Shown piece by piece: positions 5,338 through 13,077 of a stretch of 29,654 bases of DNA. The first letter of the stretch is position 1. Each line of letters begins with the position of its first letter. A program made the position numbers and the translations under genes. Where the stretch lies: positions 1 to 29,654 of the IMG/VR virus record IMGVR_UViG_3300013103_000040; one strand, 5' to 3'. Below the pieces are notes generated by a model that searched no databases, had not been told where the DNA came from, and saw nothing but the letters and a program-made list of their open reading frames with translations. The stretch comes from a virus.

Positions 5338-6063
5338 ATGAATGCTAAAGAGTATAATATTGAAACTGGTTACTTGAATGTGCTAGTTGTTGGTTCGTAC
5401 GGGACAGGTAAAAGTACGTTCTTTGCTACATTTCCTACACCAGGCTATTTGTTTGACTTTGATAATCAAGTAGCAGTATATCGAGGAAATGATTTTGACT
5501 ATAGTCAATATCAGCTTAGTCCTGCTGGTTGGGCAAAGTTTGAAGCGGACTTTCGTAAGGTGAAAGAAGCATGTAAGGAAGGTAAGTATAAAACTATCAT
5601 ATTTGATAGTGCTACTGGTATGATTGCACTGGCCATGGAAAGAGCTTTATCTCTTGACCCTAAACGTAGTCCAACTGGAGGACCACTCTGGAACGTACAT
5701 TATCAGATGGTTAAAAACTTGGTTGAGGGAAAGATCAGACAGCTACTCAGCTTGCCGCAGTCAAATCATCTACTTGCCTGTCACCTGAAAATTACACAAG
5801 ATATGGAAACTGGCGCAGTAATTTCAATTGATCCAAGTCTTACAGGACAACTTGTAAATGATGTGCCTGCTATGTTTGGTGAAGTGTATATTGCAAAGAC
5901 AAAACAGAAAGGAGGAAAAACACAGTATAAGCTACAAACTGTAACACGAGGTCATTTCAAAGCTCGATCAAATCTGAGTGGAAAGGTACATTTGTTACCT
6001 GATGAAATGGAAAACGACTATCCAACAATTATGAGTACACTGAAGGAGAAGGATAATGAGTGA
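5338..6063 (+). CDS. RecA-like ATPase, Sak4 type
   Basis: This 241-residue RecA-fold NTPase carries Walker A GSYGTGKS (19-26) and a Walker B strand KTIIFD ending at D90, followed by SATG. The length and the lack of a DnaB- or RadA-type extra domain fit the phage Sak4/AAA_24 group, which promotes single-strand annealing and acts with a phage ssDNA-binding protein. That partner type is encoded immediately downstream with an eight-base overlap, and a nuclease lies upstream, which strengthens the assignment. The C-terminal ~60 residues include a lysine-rich loop (KTKQKGGKTQ) that may contact DNA. Confidence 0.85.
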   Translation: MNAKEYNIETGYLNVLVVGSYGTGKSTFFATFPTPGYLFDFDNQVAVYRGNDFDYSQYQLSPAGWAKFEADFRKVKEACKEGKYKTIIFDSATGMIALAMERALSLDPKRSPTGGPLWNVHYQMVKNLVEGKIRQLLSLPQSNHLLACHLKITQDMETGAVISIDPSLTGQLVNDVPAMFGEVYIAKTKQKGGKTQYKLQTVTRGHFKARSNLSGKVHLLPDEMENDYPTIMSTLKEKDNE

Positions 6064-6550
6064 AGATTACGAAATGGATACTGACTTGGGTGGTATGGAT
6101 GCTCTCGATGCTGACTTTAACGTTGATGCTGATTACAAACCGACGCCTATAGTTTCACCTGGAAGCTATAGTGGAAATGTGACTGGTGTAAAACTTGACC
6201 CAAAGCATTCATGTATCGTCTGGGACGTGACTCTGGCAGACAATGAAGATGCCTACTGTAACGATGGTGAGACCAGTGTGAATGGTATCGGCCTGCAGTA
6301 TAGGAATTTTCTGCCGAAAGCGAATGACCGGAATGAGCTGAATAAAAAGGGTGTTACAAAGTTCCAGTCAAAGATTAACATGCTGCGGTATTTTAGCGAA
6401 GCAATGGGAATTAGTATGAATACGTTGCCTGACATTGTTGAAGCTATCGAGAATGGCGAGTGGATTGGGTTGGAAGTTACTGCAAAGGTTGTAGTTGACA
6501 GTTACCAAGGTAGAACTAACAACAAAATTGACCAGTTGGCTAAACGCTAG
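6056..6550 (+). CDS. ssDNA-binding protein, DUF669-like
   Basis: The 164-residue protein starts with an acidic tail (residues 1-28), followed by an OB-fold-like beta domain: PGSYSGNVTGVKLD, then WDVTLAD, and a final EWIGLEVTAKVVVDSYQGR strand pair with NKI. This is the pattern of DUF669 proteins, phage ssDNA-binding proteins linked to Sak-type recombinases. The gene overlaps the Sak4 gene by eight bases and ends 12 bases before a strong terminator. Its codon use is more GC-rich than that of its neighbours, consistent with a protein needed in many copies. Confidence 0.75.
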   Translation: MSEDYEMDTDLGGMDALDADFNVDADYKPTPIVSPGSYSGNVTGVKLDPKHSCIVWDVTLADNEDAYCNDGETSVNGIGLQYRNFLPKANDRNELNKKGVTKFQSKINMLRYFSEAMGISMNTLPDIVEAIENGEWIGLEVTAKVVVDSYQGRTNNKIDQLAKR

Positions 6551-6561
6551 GTTTTACCTGT

Positions 6562-6591
6562 AGGCCGGGGGAGAAATCCCTCGGTCTTTTT
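6562..6591 (+). terminator. Intrinsic terminator
   Basis: AGGCCGGGGGA (6562-6572), loop GAAA and TCCCTCGGTCT (6577-6587) pair over 11 positions with two G-T pairs and run into TTTTT. It closes the recombination/ssDNA module. The ribosome site of the next gene starts right after it. Confidence 0.85.
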
Positions 6592-6602
6592 AGGAGTATA
6601 AT

Positions 6603-6845
6603 ATGCTAAATGCTATTCATACAGACTTTCAGTTGGCAACTCCAGATATGCAGCTAGAGTTATTTCTGGCATATTATGAAAGAAGAAATATTGATCTAGC
6701 TAAAGACCCGACATACATTCCTGGTGTAAAGAAGAAGTCAACTACCCCCAGAAAGAAAAAAGGTAAGTCTGTTACACTAAATAAACTATCAAAACTCGAT
6801 GCTAGTACACTTGCATTGTTAAAGAAAGCAGGTATTGAACTATGA
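6603..6845 (+). CDS. Hypothetical basic protein, 80 aa
   Basis: The ATG follows TAGGAG. The N-terminal half is helical and acidic/neutral (MQLELFLAYYERRNIDLA). The middle is a lysine-rich linker (VKKKSTTPRKKKGK), and the last 20 residues form a short hydrophobic/charged helix ending KKAGIEL. No family is recognised. Its stop shares the ATGA junction with the DUF1937 gene, so the two are likely translated together. Confidence 0.6.
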   Translation: MLNAIHTDFQLATPDMQLELFLAYYERRNIDLAKDPTYIPGVKKKSTTPRKKKGKSVTLNKLSKLDASTLALLKKAGIEL

Positions 6846-7186
6846 TTACATACTTAGCGTCACCGTACTCAGATAAGGATGCTAGTGTGCAACACTCTAG
6901 GTATGAAGCAGCTTGTCGAGCATGCTTACTACTGGTAACTCGTGGTGCAAATCCCTACAGTCCTATCTGTCACTGGCATCCAATTGTAGAGCTTGGTTAC
7001 TATGTAGAGTACGAAGCATTACTTACCGTAGATTTAGCTATACTAAAAGCAGCAACAAGCTTGTATGTACTATGTCTTGATGGATGGAAAGAGAGTGTTG
7101 GTGTTAGACGTGAGATTGACTTTGCAAAAGAACATAAGATTAAAACCTCATACCATACACTAAAAGATTTATTGGTAACACTATAG
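6842..7186 (+). CDS. DUF1937 nucleoside 2-deoxyribosyltransferase-like protein
   Basis: The 114-residue protein has the DUF1937 signature. An N-terminal strand and glycine-poor loop MITYLASPYS is followed by a Tyr/Arg helix, GANPYSPICHWHPI (residues ~35-48), and LDGWKESVGVRREIDFA near the C-terminus. This fold belongs to the nucleoside 2-deoxyribosyltransferase group, in which the Ser/Tyr and Glu residues handle the deoxyribose-base bond. In phages such proteins are thought to act in nucleotide salvage or in clearing modified nucleotides. The substrate is unknown. It overlaps the previous gene by four bases. Confidence 0.75.
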   Translation: MITYLASPYSDKDASVQHSRYEAACRACLLLVTRGANPYSPICHWHPIVELGYYVEYEALLTVDLAILKAATSLYVLCLDGWKESVGVRREIDFAKEHKIKTSYHTLKDLLVTL

Positions 7187-7194
7187 GAGGTAGT

Positions 7195-8508
7195 ATGGAA
7201 GCTGGAATTGCACCAGAGTGTAGTATGCTTGATCCACTAACAATTAAAGTTAAAACTGGACTAGATAGGTATAGAAAAGATTTTGAATTAAAGGGGATGA
7301 TTAAATCCATTACTGAGTATGGGCAAATCCAGCCGATAATTATTAATAGGCAGAATGAGTTAGTAGTTGGTGGACGTAGACTTGCTGCCTGTATTGTACT
7401 TAATAGGCAGATTAAAGCTGTATATGAAGATGTGGTTGACGATTTACTAATGCGAGAGTGGGAACTTGAGGAGAATATTCAGCGAAAGAATTTTACGCCC
7501 GCAGAGGAAGCCATTGCTGTCAAAGATGTACATGAGATGCGACAAAGACGACATGGTGAAAGTAAACCTGGGACGACAGATGGCTGGGCAATGAAAGATA
7601 CTGCCGAGTTGTTGGGTAAGTCAAAGGCTTCTGTTGTTGCTGACATTCAGATTGCAGACTATATTGAACAATTTCCTGAGTTAAAAAAGGCAAAGACAAA
7701 GAGTGAGATTACTAAGGCTGCTAAGGGGTTGGAAAAGATGGCAGCTGCAATTGAAGCTACAGCAGCTATGGAGGAGTACACAAAAGAGCATGATATAGAA
7801 ACTCTTTGGACACTACATAAAGGTGATGCTAAAGAGTTGATGCTTAAAATGGATTCTAATTGTATCGACCTGCTGTTAACTGACCCACTATATGGAATAA
7901 GTGCTGATAAAATTGCAATCACTATTGGCAGAAAAACAGGAGGTGCTACGTCATGCGGCTTTAAAATTGATGACTCGCAGGATAAGGCATTTGAGGAGTT
8001 GTGGGTACTAGCAACTGAGTCATACCGAGTTACAAAGGATAGTGCTCACGGGTTTGTCTTTGTTGCACCTGAGTTTTTTCATATTGTACGTCAGATGTTT
8101 ATGGATGCTGGTTGGCTTGTGCATGTGAAGCCTATGATATGGATTAAGCGAACCAGTGGTCAGACTAATGTACCATACGCCTGGCCATCAAGTTGCTATG
8201 AGATGTTCTTGTATATGCGGAAGCAATCTTCTCGATTAGTAACTGAGGGTAGACCTGACTGGATTCAAGTTCCTATGGTCGAGTCTAGTAAAAAGATTCA
8301 TCAGTTTGAGAAGCCGGTAGCATTACTTAAGGAATTAATACAACGTACTGTACTTCCAGGTGCAAAAGTGTTTGATCCGTATGCAGGTAGTGGTTCGACA
8401 CTTGAAGCAGCTACTGCAGAGCACATGATATCTATTGGTATAGAGCAGTCAACTGAGGCGTATGCCTTAGCACTTAACAGACTAACTAATTTACGAAAAG
8501 GCGAGTAG
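7195..8508 (+). CDS. ParB-domain / DNA methyltransferase fusion
   Basis: The 437-residue protein joins two modules. Residues ~10-110 are a ParB/Srx-like domain (GQIQPIII, VVGGRRLAA with GGRR at 59-62, ENIQRKNFTPAEEA), followed by a helical DNA-binding segment to about 180. Residues ~200-437 are an amino-methyltransferase of the beta class: catalytic motif TDPLYGI (D230-Y233), with the SAM-binding motif VFDPYAGSGS (392-401) near the C-terminus. It would methylate adenine N6 or cytosine N4. The catalytic motif reads DPLY, not DPPY, one base from the usual proline codon. ATG 7195 follows TAGGAGG. Confidence 0.85.
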   Translation: MEAGIAPECSMLDPLTIKVKTGLDRYRKDFELKGMIKSITEYGQIQPIIINRQNELVVGGRRLAACIVLNRQIKAVYEDVVDDLLMREWELEENIQRKNFTPAEEAIAVKDVHEMRQRRHGESKPGTTDGWAMKDTAELLGKSKASVVADIQIADYIEQFPELKKAKTKSEITKAAKGLEKMAAAIEATAAMEEYTKEHDIETLWTLHKGDAKELMLKMDSNCIDLLLTDPLYGISADKIAITIGRKTGGATSCGFKIDDSQDKAFEELWVLATESYRVTKDSAHGFVFVAPEFFHIVRQMFMDAGWLVHVKPMIWIKRTSGQTNVPYAWPSSCYEMFLYMRKQSSRLVTEGRPDWIQVPMVESSKKIHQFEKPVALLKELIQRTVLPGAKVFDPYAGSGSTLEAATAEHMISIGIEQSTEAYALALNRLTNLRKGE

Positions 8509-8509
8509 A

Positions 8510-8704
8510 ATGAAAGGTATAATTCTACACGACTGGTTCTATAAAGAAGTTCCAGTTGGTATACTAGATGCCATAGATCAACATGAGCCAGAAAAATTAA
8601 TACAAGCAGTTAAATGTACTAGTACTACTACAAGCATAACACCTAAATATAAAATACTTAGACAAGTAGTCCTACACACTAACATATCTAATAACGGAGA
8701 GTAA
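8510..8704 (+). CDS. Small protein, first of a paralogous pair (64 aa)
   Basis: This protein aligns almost end to end with the C-terminal two thirds of the next gene product. Shared blocks are DWFYKEV / DWFYREI, EPEKLIQAV / EPEKLIKAV and LHTNISNNGE / LYTNIVNKGE. The similarity is also visible in the DNA around 8530-8700 and 8750-8975, so it is a tandem duplication. No function is recognised. The ribosome site is weak and the start is two bases after the methyltransferase stop, suggesting coupling. Confidence 0.65.
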   Translation: MKGIILHDWFYKEVPVGILDAIDQHEPEKLIQAVKCTSTTTSITPKYKILRQVVLHTNISNNGE

Positions 8705-8705
8705 T

Positions 8706-8978
8706 ATGATAGTAATGGTCTGTAAATTAGATAATCCTGCAAGTCCATACGACTGGTTCTATCGGGAGATTTCAGTTACTATAGCTGATGATCTAAGTCG
8801 AATAGCAGGCTTTACTGCAAAAAATATCTGTATGGAAATTATTAGTACAAATGGTAGTGAACCAGAAAAACTGATAAAAGCAGTTCAAAATATTATTGCT
8901 ACCACAAACACAACACCAGTATATAGAATGCTTAAAAGATTAGTCCTATACACTAACATAGTTAATAAAGGAGAGTAA
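8706..8978 (+). CDS. Small protein, second of a paralogous pair (90 aa)
   Basis: This 90-residue paralogue of the preceding 64-residue protein differs by an extra N-terminal segment (MIVMVCKLDNPASP) and an inserted ~16-residue stretch after the DWFYREI block. It has a GGAGAG site and begins one base after the previous stop. Both ends of the pair carry nearly the same junction sequence (AATAA[A/C]GGAGAGTAA), as expected from duplication of gene plus ribosome site. The function is unknown. Confidence 0.65.
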   Translation: MIVMVCKLDNPASPYDWFYREISVTIADDLSRIAGFTAKNICMEIISTNGSEPEKLIKAVQNIIATTNTTPVYRMLKRLVLYTNIVNKGE

Positions 8979-8979
8979 A

Positions 8980-9264
8980 ATGAATCAGCAGCAATTACAG
9001 CAGCGACAAGCACAGCAACTTCAAAGAGCAGTCCAGCAACTTCCACCTGAGGTATGTCCTGTGTGTACAAGTACAGTATTTACTCAGATAGTATCCCTGC
9101 GTAAGATGCCAGCAGTTATGAGTCCAACAGGTCAGGAAGGTTTAGCTATTGCACAGGCTGGCTATCTCTGTTCACACTGCAACTGGAAGTGGAATGCTGA
9201 AGGTATTGTGCCAGAAGATATTACCAGATTAGATGGTGTACAGCCTAAAGCTACTGAGTCCTAA
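8980..9264 (+). CDS. Zinc-ribbon protein with Gln-rich N-terminus, 94 aa
   Basis: Residues 2-20 are mostly Gln with Arg/Leu (QQQLQQRQAQQLQRAVQQL). The rest is a zinc ribbon, with CPVC at 26-29 and CSHC at 64-67 separated by about 35 residues. Such ribbons often bind nucleic acid or a polymerase. The gene sits directly upstream of the DNA polymerase, so a replication accessory role is possible but not shown. The start follows AAAGGAGAG. Confidence 0.7.
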   Translation: MNQQQLQQRQAQQLQRAVQQLPPEVCPVCTSTVFTQIVSLRKMPAVMSPTGQEGLAIAQAGYLCSHCNWKWNAEGIVPEDITRLDGVQPKATES

Positions 9265-9279
9265 ACAAAGGAGTATCGA

Positions 9280-11661
9280 ATGTTAGTTAAGACTGTTGGA
9301 CCTGAATACGCTAATATTATGATAGTAGGTGAGGCGCCGGGAGAACAGGAGGATGCTCAGGGTATTCCATTTGTAGGACAGAGTGGTCAACTGCTAGATA
9401 AAATTCTGGGTCAGGCACAGCTCAGTAAACATGAGTGCATACTAACCAATGTAGCTAAGATCAGACCACCTGGGAATCAAATTGGATATTACTTTGAAAA
9501 TAAAGCCAAAACTATTCCTAAACCTGTATTAGCTGAGCATATTGAAATGCTTCGCCAAGATATCCTCAGCTATAAACCTAATATTATTATAGCACTTGGA
9601 CGTACTGCCCTATGGGCACTTACTGGGCAGCCAGCTATATCAACTGCCCGTGGTTTTATTACTGAAAGTACACTAGTTCCTGGTGTAAAGGTGCTGCCAA
9701 CATATCATCCAAGGTATGTAACAGAGAACTGGGAAATGTTATTTCCTGTTATCATGGATATTAGGAAGGCTGTTGCTAATAGTCATAAGCCAGATCTAGT
9801 ACGAGACACAAGGGTGCTTATGTCCTCACCAACTAAGGGTGAGTTTATGGACTTCCTTAGGCATGCTGAAACATGCGAGAAAATTGCTGTAGATATTGAA
9901 ACTACATCCCCTGGTAGTCATATTGATATTCTAGGAATTGCAACGTCACCTAACGAAGCAATGTCATTTACTTTTATCCGTAATCGTAAGCCTAGATTTA
10001 GTAATCCAAGAGATGAAGTTGATATATGGGCTGCAGTTGCTCGGGTACTAAATACTGTTCCAACTATTATGCACAATGGTACATACGACTCAGCAGTACT
10101 AACACTTAACCATGGTATCTTTTGTAGGGGATATAAAGATGATACTATGGTTGCTGCACATGTCTGCTGGCCAGAAGTACCTAGAAGTCTTAGCTTTTTG
10201 TCAAGTGTTTGTATTAATGTCCCATCATGGAAACATCTGCAAACAACAATGCCAGCATGGTACAATGCGTCTGACGCTGCTAATACCTTTGGTGTCTATG
10301 AGGTTATATGGAAAGAGATACTACATGGTGGGCATCTGCCAACGTATCAGTTTGAAATGGCACAGGTTGAGGTTGCTAACTACTTACATCTTAAAGGTGT
10401 GAAGGTTGATCGTGATGTGCAGGCACGGTTAATTGCTGAAAATATTAGTGCAACTAAAAAATCTGGCACTACACTAGCTGAGGCTTTTGGTCATGAGATT
10501 AATTTTAACTCACCTAAACAAATGGCACAGTTACTATATAATGATCTAGGATTACCGCCACAGTATAAACGACGAAAGTCTGTTAGTGAGCCACGTAAAG
10601 TTACAACAGACAAAGAAGCTATTATTAGACTATCAAGAATGAGTGATAATCCACTGCTTGACTTGATAGTACAGCATAAAAAAGAGATTAAATTAAAATC
10701 ATTTCTTGACATTGAATTATCACCTACTGGCAGAGTACATACTAACTATAATATCACTGGCGCAACGATGGCACACCAGAAGAAAGCGATTGTTATAGAT
10801 GATGATGAGAACTATAAGTCGTTTGGTAGGTGGTCATCAAGTAAATCTATTATACTACCGTATGGTAGCGGTAACTTACAGAATATTCCACGGGTTGCTC
10901 GTGAGATGTATGTACCAGATGCTGGTTGTTGGTTTGTGCAGGCAGATTATAAGCAGGCTGAAGCTGTTATTGTTGCCTATATTATTGGTGATGAAAAGTT
11001 GAAGGATATGTTTAAGCAGTCCTTTGGTAAGTCTACTAAGTACTGTGCAGATAATAATCTAGATGTTCACAAGATTACAGCAGCTATGATGTTTGGAATA
11101 CCAGTAGACGAGGTAACACCTACCCAGCGTAAGGTTGGAAAGACAATACGTCACGCAACTTCTTACTCAGCAGGACCTAAGGTTGTTGCTGATAAACTCG
11201 GTGTTCCACTAAAAATAGCTAAACAACATCTAAATCAATATCTTGCAGCATCACCACAACTTCAAATCTGGCATAAACGTATTCAAGAAGAACTGGCATC
11301 AACCAGAATTTTAACTAATCTGTTTGGACGAAAGCATAAGTTTTTAAAGAAGTGGGGTGACTCACTATTTAGAAGTGCATACTCGTATATTCCACAGTCT
11401 ACTGTTGGTGAACTACTAAACAGAGCGATGGTAACGTATGCTGAGAAGTATAATACACAGTATCCACTATGCCTACAGCTACACGATGCTATGTACGTAG
11501 CTAGTCCACCGGATGCAGTTAACCTACGAGCTGCGAAGCATGCACTATATGAGTGTATGATGATACCAATCACCTATAAGGAGGAAACATTCTGTGTTGA
11601 TGTAGACTTCAAGGTTGGTCCTAACTGGAAAGACCTAACTGAAACAGATTTGGATTCATAG
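9280..11661 (+). CDS. Uracil-DNA-glycosylase / family A DNA polymerase fusion
   Basis: The 793-residue replicative polymerase has three parts. Residues 1-170 are a family 4-type uracil-DNA glycosylase domain: GEAPGEQED (17-25), FVGQSGQLLD, NVAKIRPPGNQ and HPRYV. The Cys ligands of the Fe-S cluster found in free family 4 enzymes are not present. Residues ~195-350 are a DEDD 3'-5' exonuclease (D205/E207, N266/D270, YxxxD 328-332). Residues ~365-793 are the polymerase: motif A DYKQAE (D556, E561), motif B R617-K621-Y629, motif C HDA (H735-D736-A737). Phage SPO1 polymerase also carries a UDG-like N-terminus. Motif C HDA replaces HDE, and position 625 is His. AAAGGAG sets the start. Confidence 0.9.
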   Translation: MLVKTVGPEYANIMIVGEAPGEQEDAQGIPFVGQSGQLLDKILGQAQLSKHECILTNVAKIRPPGNQIGYYFENKAKTIPKPVLAEHIEMLRQDILSYKPNIIIALGRTALWALTGQPAISTARGFITESTLVPGVKVLPTYHPRYVTENWEMLFPVIMDIRKAVANSHKPDLVRDTRVLMSSPTKGEFMDFLRHAETCEKIAVDIETTSPGSHIDILGIATSPNEAMSFTFIRNRKPRFSNPRDEVDIWAAVARVLNTVPTIMHNGTYDSAVLTLNHGIFCRGYKDDTMVAAHVCWPEVPRSLSFLSSVCINVPSWKHLQTTMPAWYNASDAANTFGVYEVIWKEILHGGHLPTYQFEMAQVEVANYLHLKGVKVDRDVQARLIAENISATKKSGTTLAEAFGHEINFNSPKQMAQLLYNDLGLPPQYKRRKSVSEPRKVTTDKEAIIRLSRMSDNPLLDLIVQHKKEIKLKSFLDIELSPTGRVHTNYNITGATMAHQKKAIVIDDDENYKSFGRWSSSKSIILPYGSGNLQNIPRVAREMYVPDAGCWFVQADYKQAEAVIVAYIIGDEKLKDMFKQSFGKSTKYCADNNLDVHKITAAMMFGIPVDEVTPTQRKVGKTIRHATSYSAGPKVVADKLGVPLKIAKQHLNQYLAASPQLQIWHKRIQEELASTRILTNLFGRKHKFLKKWGDSLFRSAYSYIPQSTVGELLNRAMVTYAEKYNTQYPLCLQLHDAMYVASPPDAVNLRAAKHALYECMMIPITYKEETFCVDVDFKVGPNWKDLTETDLDS

Positions 11662-11664
11662 TTC

Positions 11665-11679
11665 GGTCAAATATTGACC
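11665..11679. promoter_or_regulatory. Palindromic site 2
   Basis: GGTCAAATATTGACC has 6-base perfect arms and starts three bases after the polymerase stop codon. The flanks TTC before and AATCTTCTGGAGG after closely match those of site 1 and, in part, of site 4. The following GGAGG is the ribosome site of the DUF3987 gene, so a protein or RNA stem here could affect its expression. Confidence 0.6.
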
Positions 11680-11696
11680 AATCTTCTGGAGGCTAT

Positions 11697-12887
11697 ATGA
11701 GAAATTTTGATGATTGGCTTGCGGGGTACCGTGAGTTTACCGAAGAAACTGAGAGTGCACCAATACTACATAAATGGGTAAGTCTATCAACTATCGCTTC
11801 AGTACTTCGTCGAAAAGTTTGGCTGAAAGTTGGTAGACTTAAAATATATCCTAATATGTATGTAGTTCTGGTAGCAGAGCCAGGTGTTGCAAGAAAGACT
11901 CAGGCAATCAATTACGCAGTTCCTATCATAAGGGAAATATCTGGTGTTCGTTTGTCTGCTGATGCAATAACAAAGGAAGCATTGACCCAGGACATAGCAG
12001 AAGCTAGGGACGCGTCCATACTCCCTAATGGTGATGTGATGGAGCATTGTTCTATCAGTATTGTATCAAAAGAGTTTGAGAGCTTCCTGGGACAGAAAAA
12101 AGAGAACACTAAGATGCTTGTCTTATTAACTGACTTATTTGATGCCCCAGATAAATGGGACTACAGGACTAAGAATAGTGGACAAGACGCAACTGTAGCA
12201 GTATGTATTAATCTACTAGCGGCAACAACACCTGATAGTATTGCAAGTTCATTGCCTACGCAAGCTATTGGTGGTGGACTGACTAGTCGAATAATGTTTG
12301 TGTGGGCAGCTGGTAAGACAAAGAAGGTAACAGCCCCGCCGGTTCCAGATGCTAAACTAAAACTAGCTATTATTCAAGATTTAGCTGCTATCTCACGATT
12401 ATCTGGTGAGTATGTCATGTCTGCTGAATGTTTTAGAAAGTGGGATGCTTGGTATCATGCTTATGAAGAAGAAGATCCCCAGCGTATTGCACCTGATAAA
12501 TGCTTCAGAGGATGGTATTCACGAAAGCCACTGTATTTGCAGAAGCTTGCATTGATACACACAGCAGCAACTACCGACTCAAATATTATTGAGTGGCCAG
12601 CATTTGAAGCTGCTATGGAGGATGTACTAGAGGTTGAGAATTACATGGGACGGACGTTTAGTGCTGTTGGTAGAAGTGAGGTAAGTCCTGATGTTGATGC
12701 TGTAATGCGAGAAATTCAGTCACGTAAAGTTATATCTGAAAAGAAACTACTGCAGCTTGTTTGGCGAGATATTGACGCAAAGAAGTTTGATAATGTAATT
12801 GAAACTATCTTAAGGACAGGGAAAGTACTTAGAAAGTTTCAAGGGCCAGAAGGTGCTAGAGGAATCTGGTACTACTGGGTAACCTAA
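11697..12887 (+). CDS. DUF3987-type helicase/primase-helicase-like ATPase
   Basis: The 396-residue protein resembles DUF3987 phage and plasmid ATPases. A short N-terminal helical domain is followed by a P-loop EPGVARKT (61-68), where the RK-T form of Walker A is usual for this family. A Walker B-like strand SIVSKEFESF (121-130) comes next, and a Gly-rich segment IGGGLTSRIMFVWA later matches a sensor/arginine-finger region. The C-terminal ~90 residues look like a winged helix. Such proteins serve as replicative helicases next to the polymerase. No primase zinc domain is visible, so the priming partner is not in this window or is not recognised. TGGAGG precedes the ATG. Confidence 0.8.
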   Translation: MRNFDDWLAGYREFTEETESAPILHKWVSLSTIASVLRRKVWLKVGRLKIYPNMYVVLVAEPGVARKTQAINYAVPIIREISGVRLSADAITKEALTQDIAEARDASILPNGDVMEHCSISIVSKEFESFLGQKKENTKMLVLLTDLFDAPDKWDYRTKNSGQDATVAVCINLLAATTPDSIASSLPTQAIGGGLTSRIMFVWAAGKTKKVTAPPVPDAKLKLAIIQDLAAISRLSGEYVMSAECFRKWDAWYHAYEEEDPQRIAPDKCFRGWYSRKPLYLQKLALIHTAATTDSNIIEWPAFEAAMEDVLEVENYMGRTFSAVGRSEVSPDVDAVMREIQSRKVISEKKLLQLVWRDIDAKKFDNVIETILRTGKVLRKFQGPEGARGIWYYWVT

Positions 12888-12902
12888 AATGAGGAGGATA
12901 CT

Positions 12903-13016
12903 ATGACTAAGCGAGGAGTACCTAAGCGGGATGGATCTGGTAAGGGAAATCGAAGTAATAGAGGACGTGGTGGCTGTAAACCAACGAAACAGCCTAAGCA
13001 AGGAAAAGGAAAATAA
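12903..13016 (+). CDS. Tiny basic Gly-rich protein, 37 aa
   Basis: ATG 12903 follows GAGGAGG and encodes 37 residues rich in Lys, Arg and Gly (KRDGSGKGNRSNRGRGGC). It is the last + strand gene before the convergent terminator. Its composition suggests nucleic-acid contact by a disordered peptide. Short proteins with this KRDGSGxG-type start occur in other phages, to my recollection, without a known role. Confidence 0.55.
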   Translation: MTKRGVPKRDGSGKGNRSNRGRGGCKPTKQPKQGKGK

Positions 13017-13020
13017 CCAA

Positions 13021-13050
13021 AGAAAAAGGGAGCTTACGCTCCCTCTTCTT
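13021..13050. terminator. Bidirectional intrinsic terminator
   Basis: GGGAGC (13028-13033), loop TTAC and GCTCCC (13038-13043) form the stem. On the + strand it is followed by TCTTCTTCT; on the - strand by TTTTTCT. It separates the converging replication and late operons and can end transcripts from both sides. Confidence 0.8.
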
Positions 13051-13077
13051 CTAATAACTACCCTTGTCAGGCACAGT

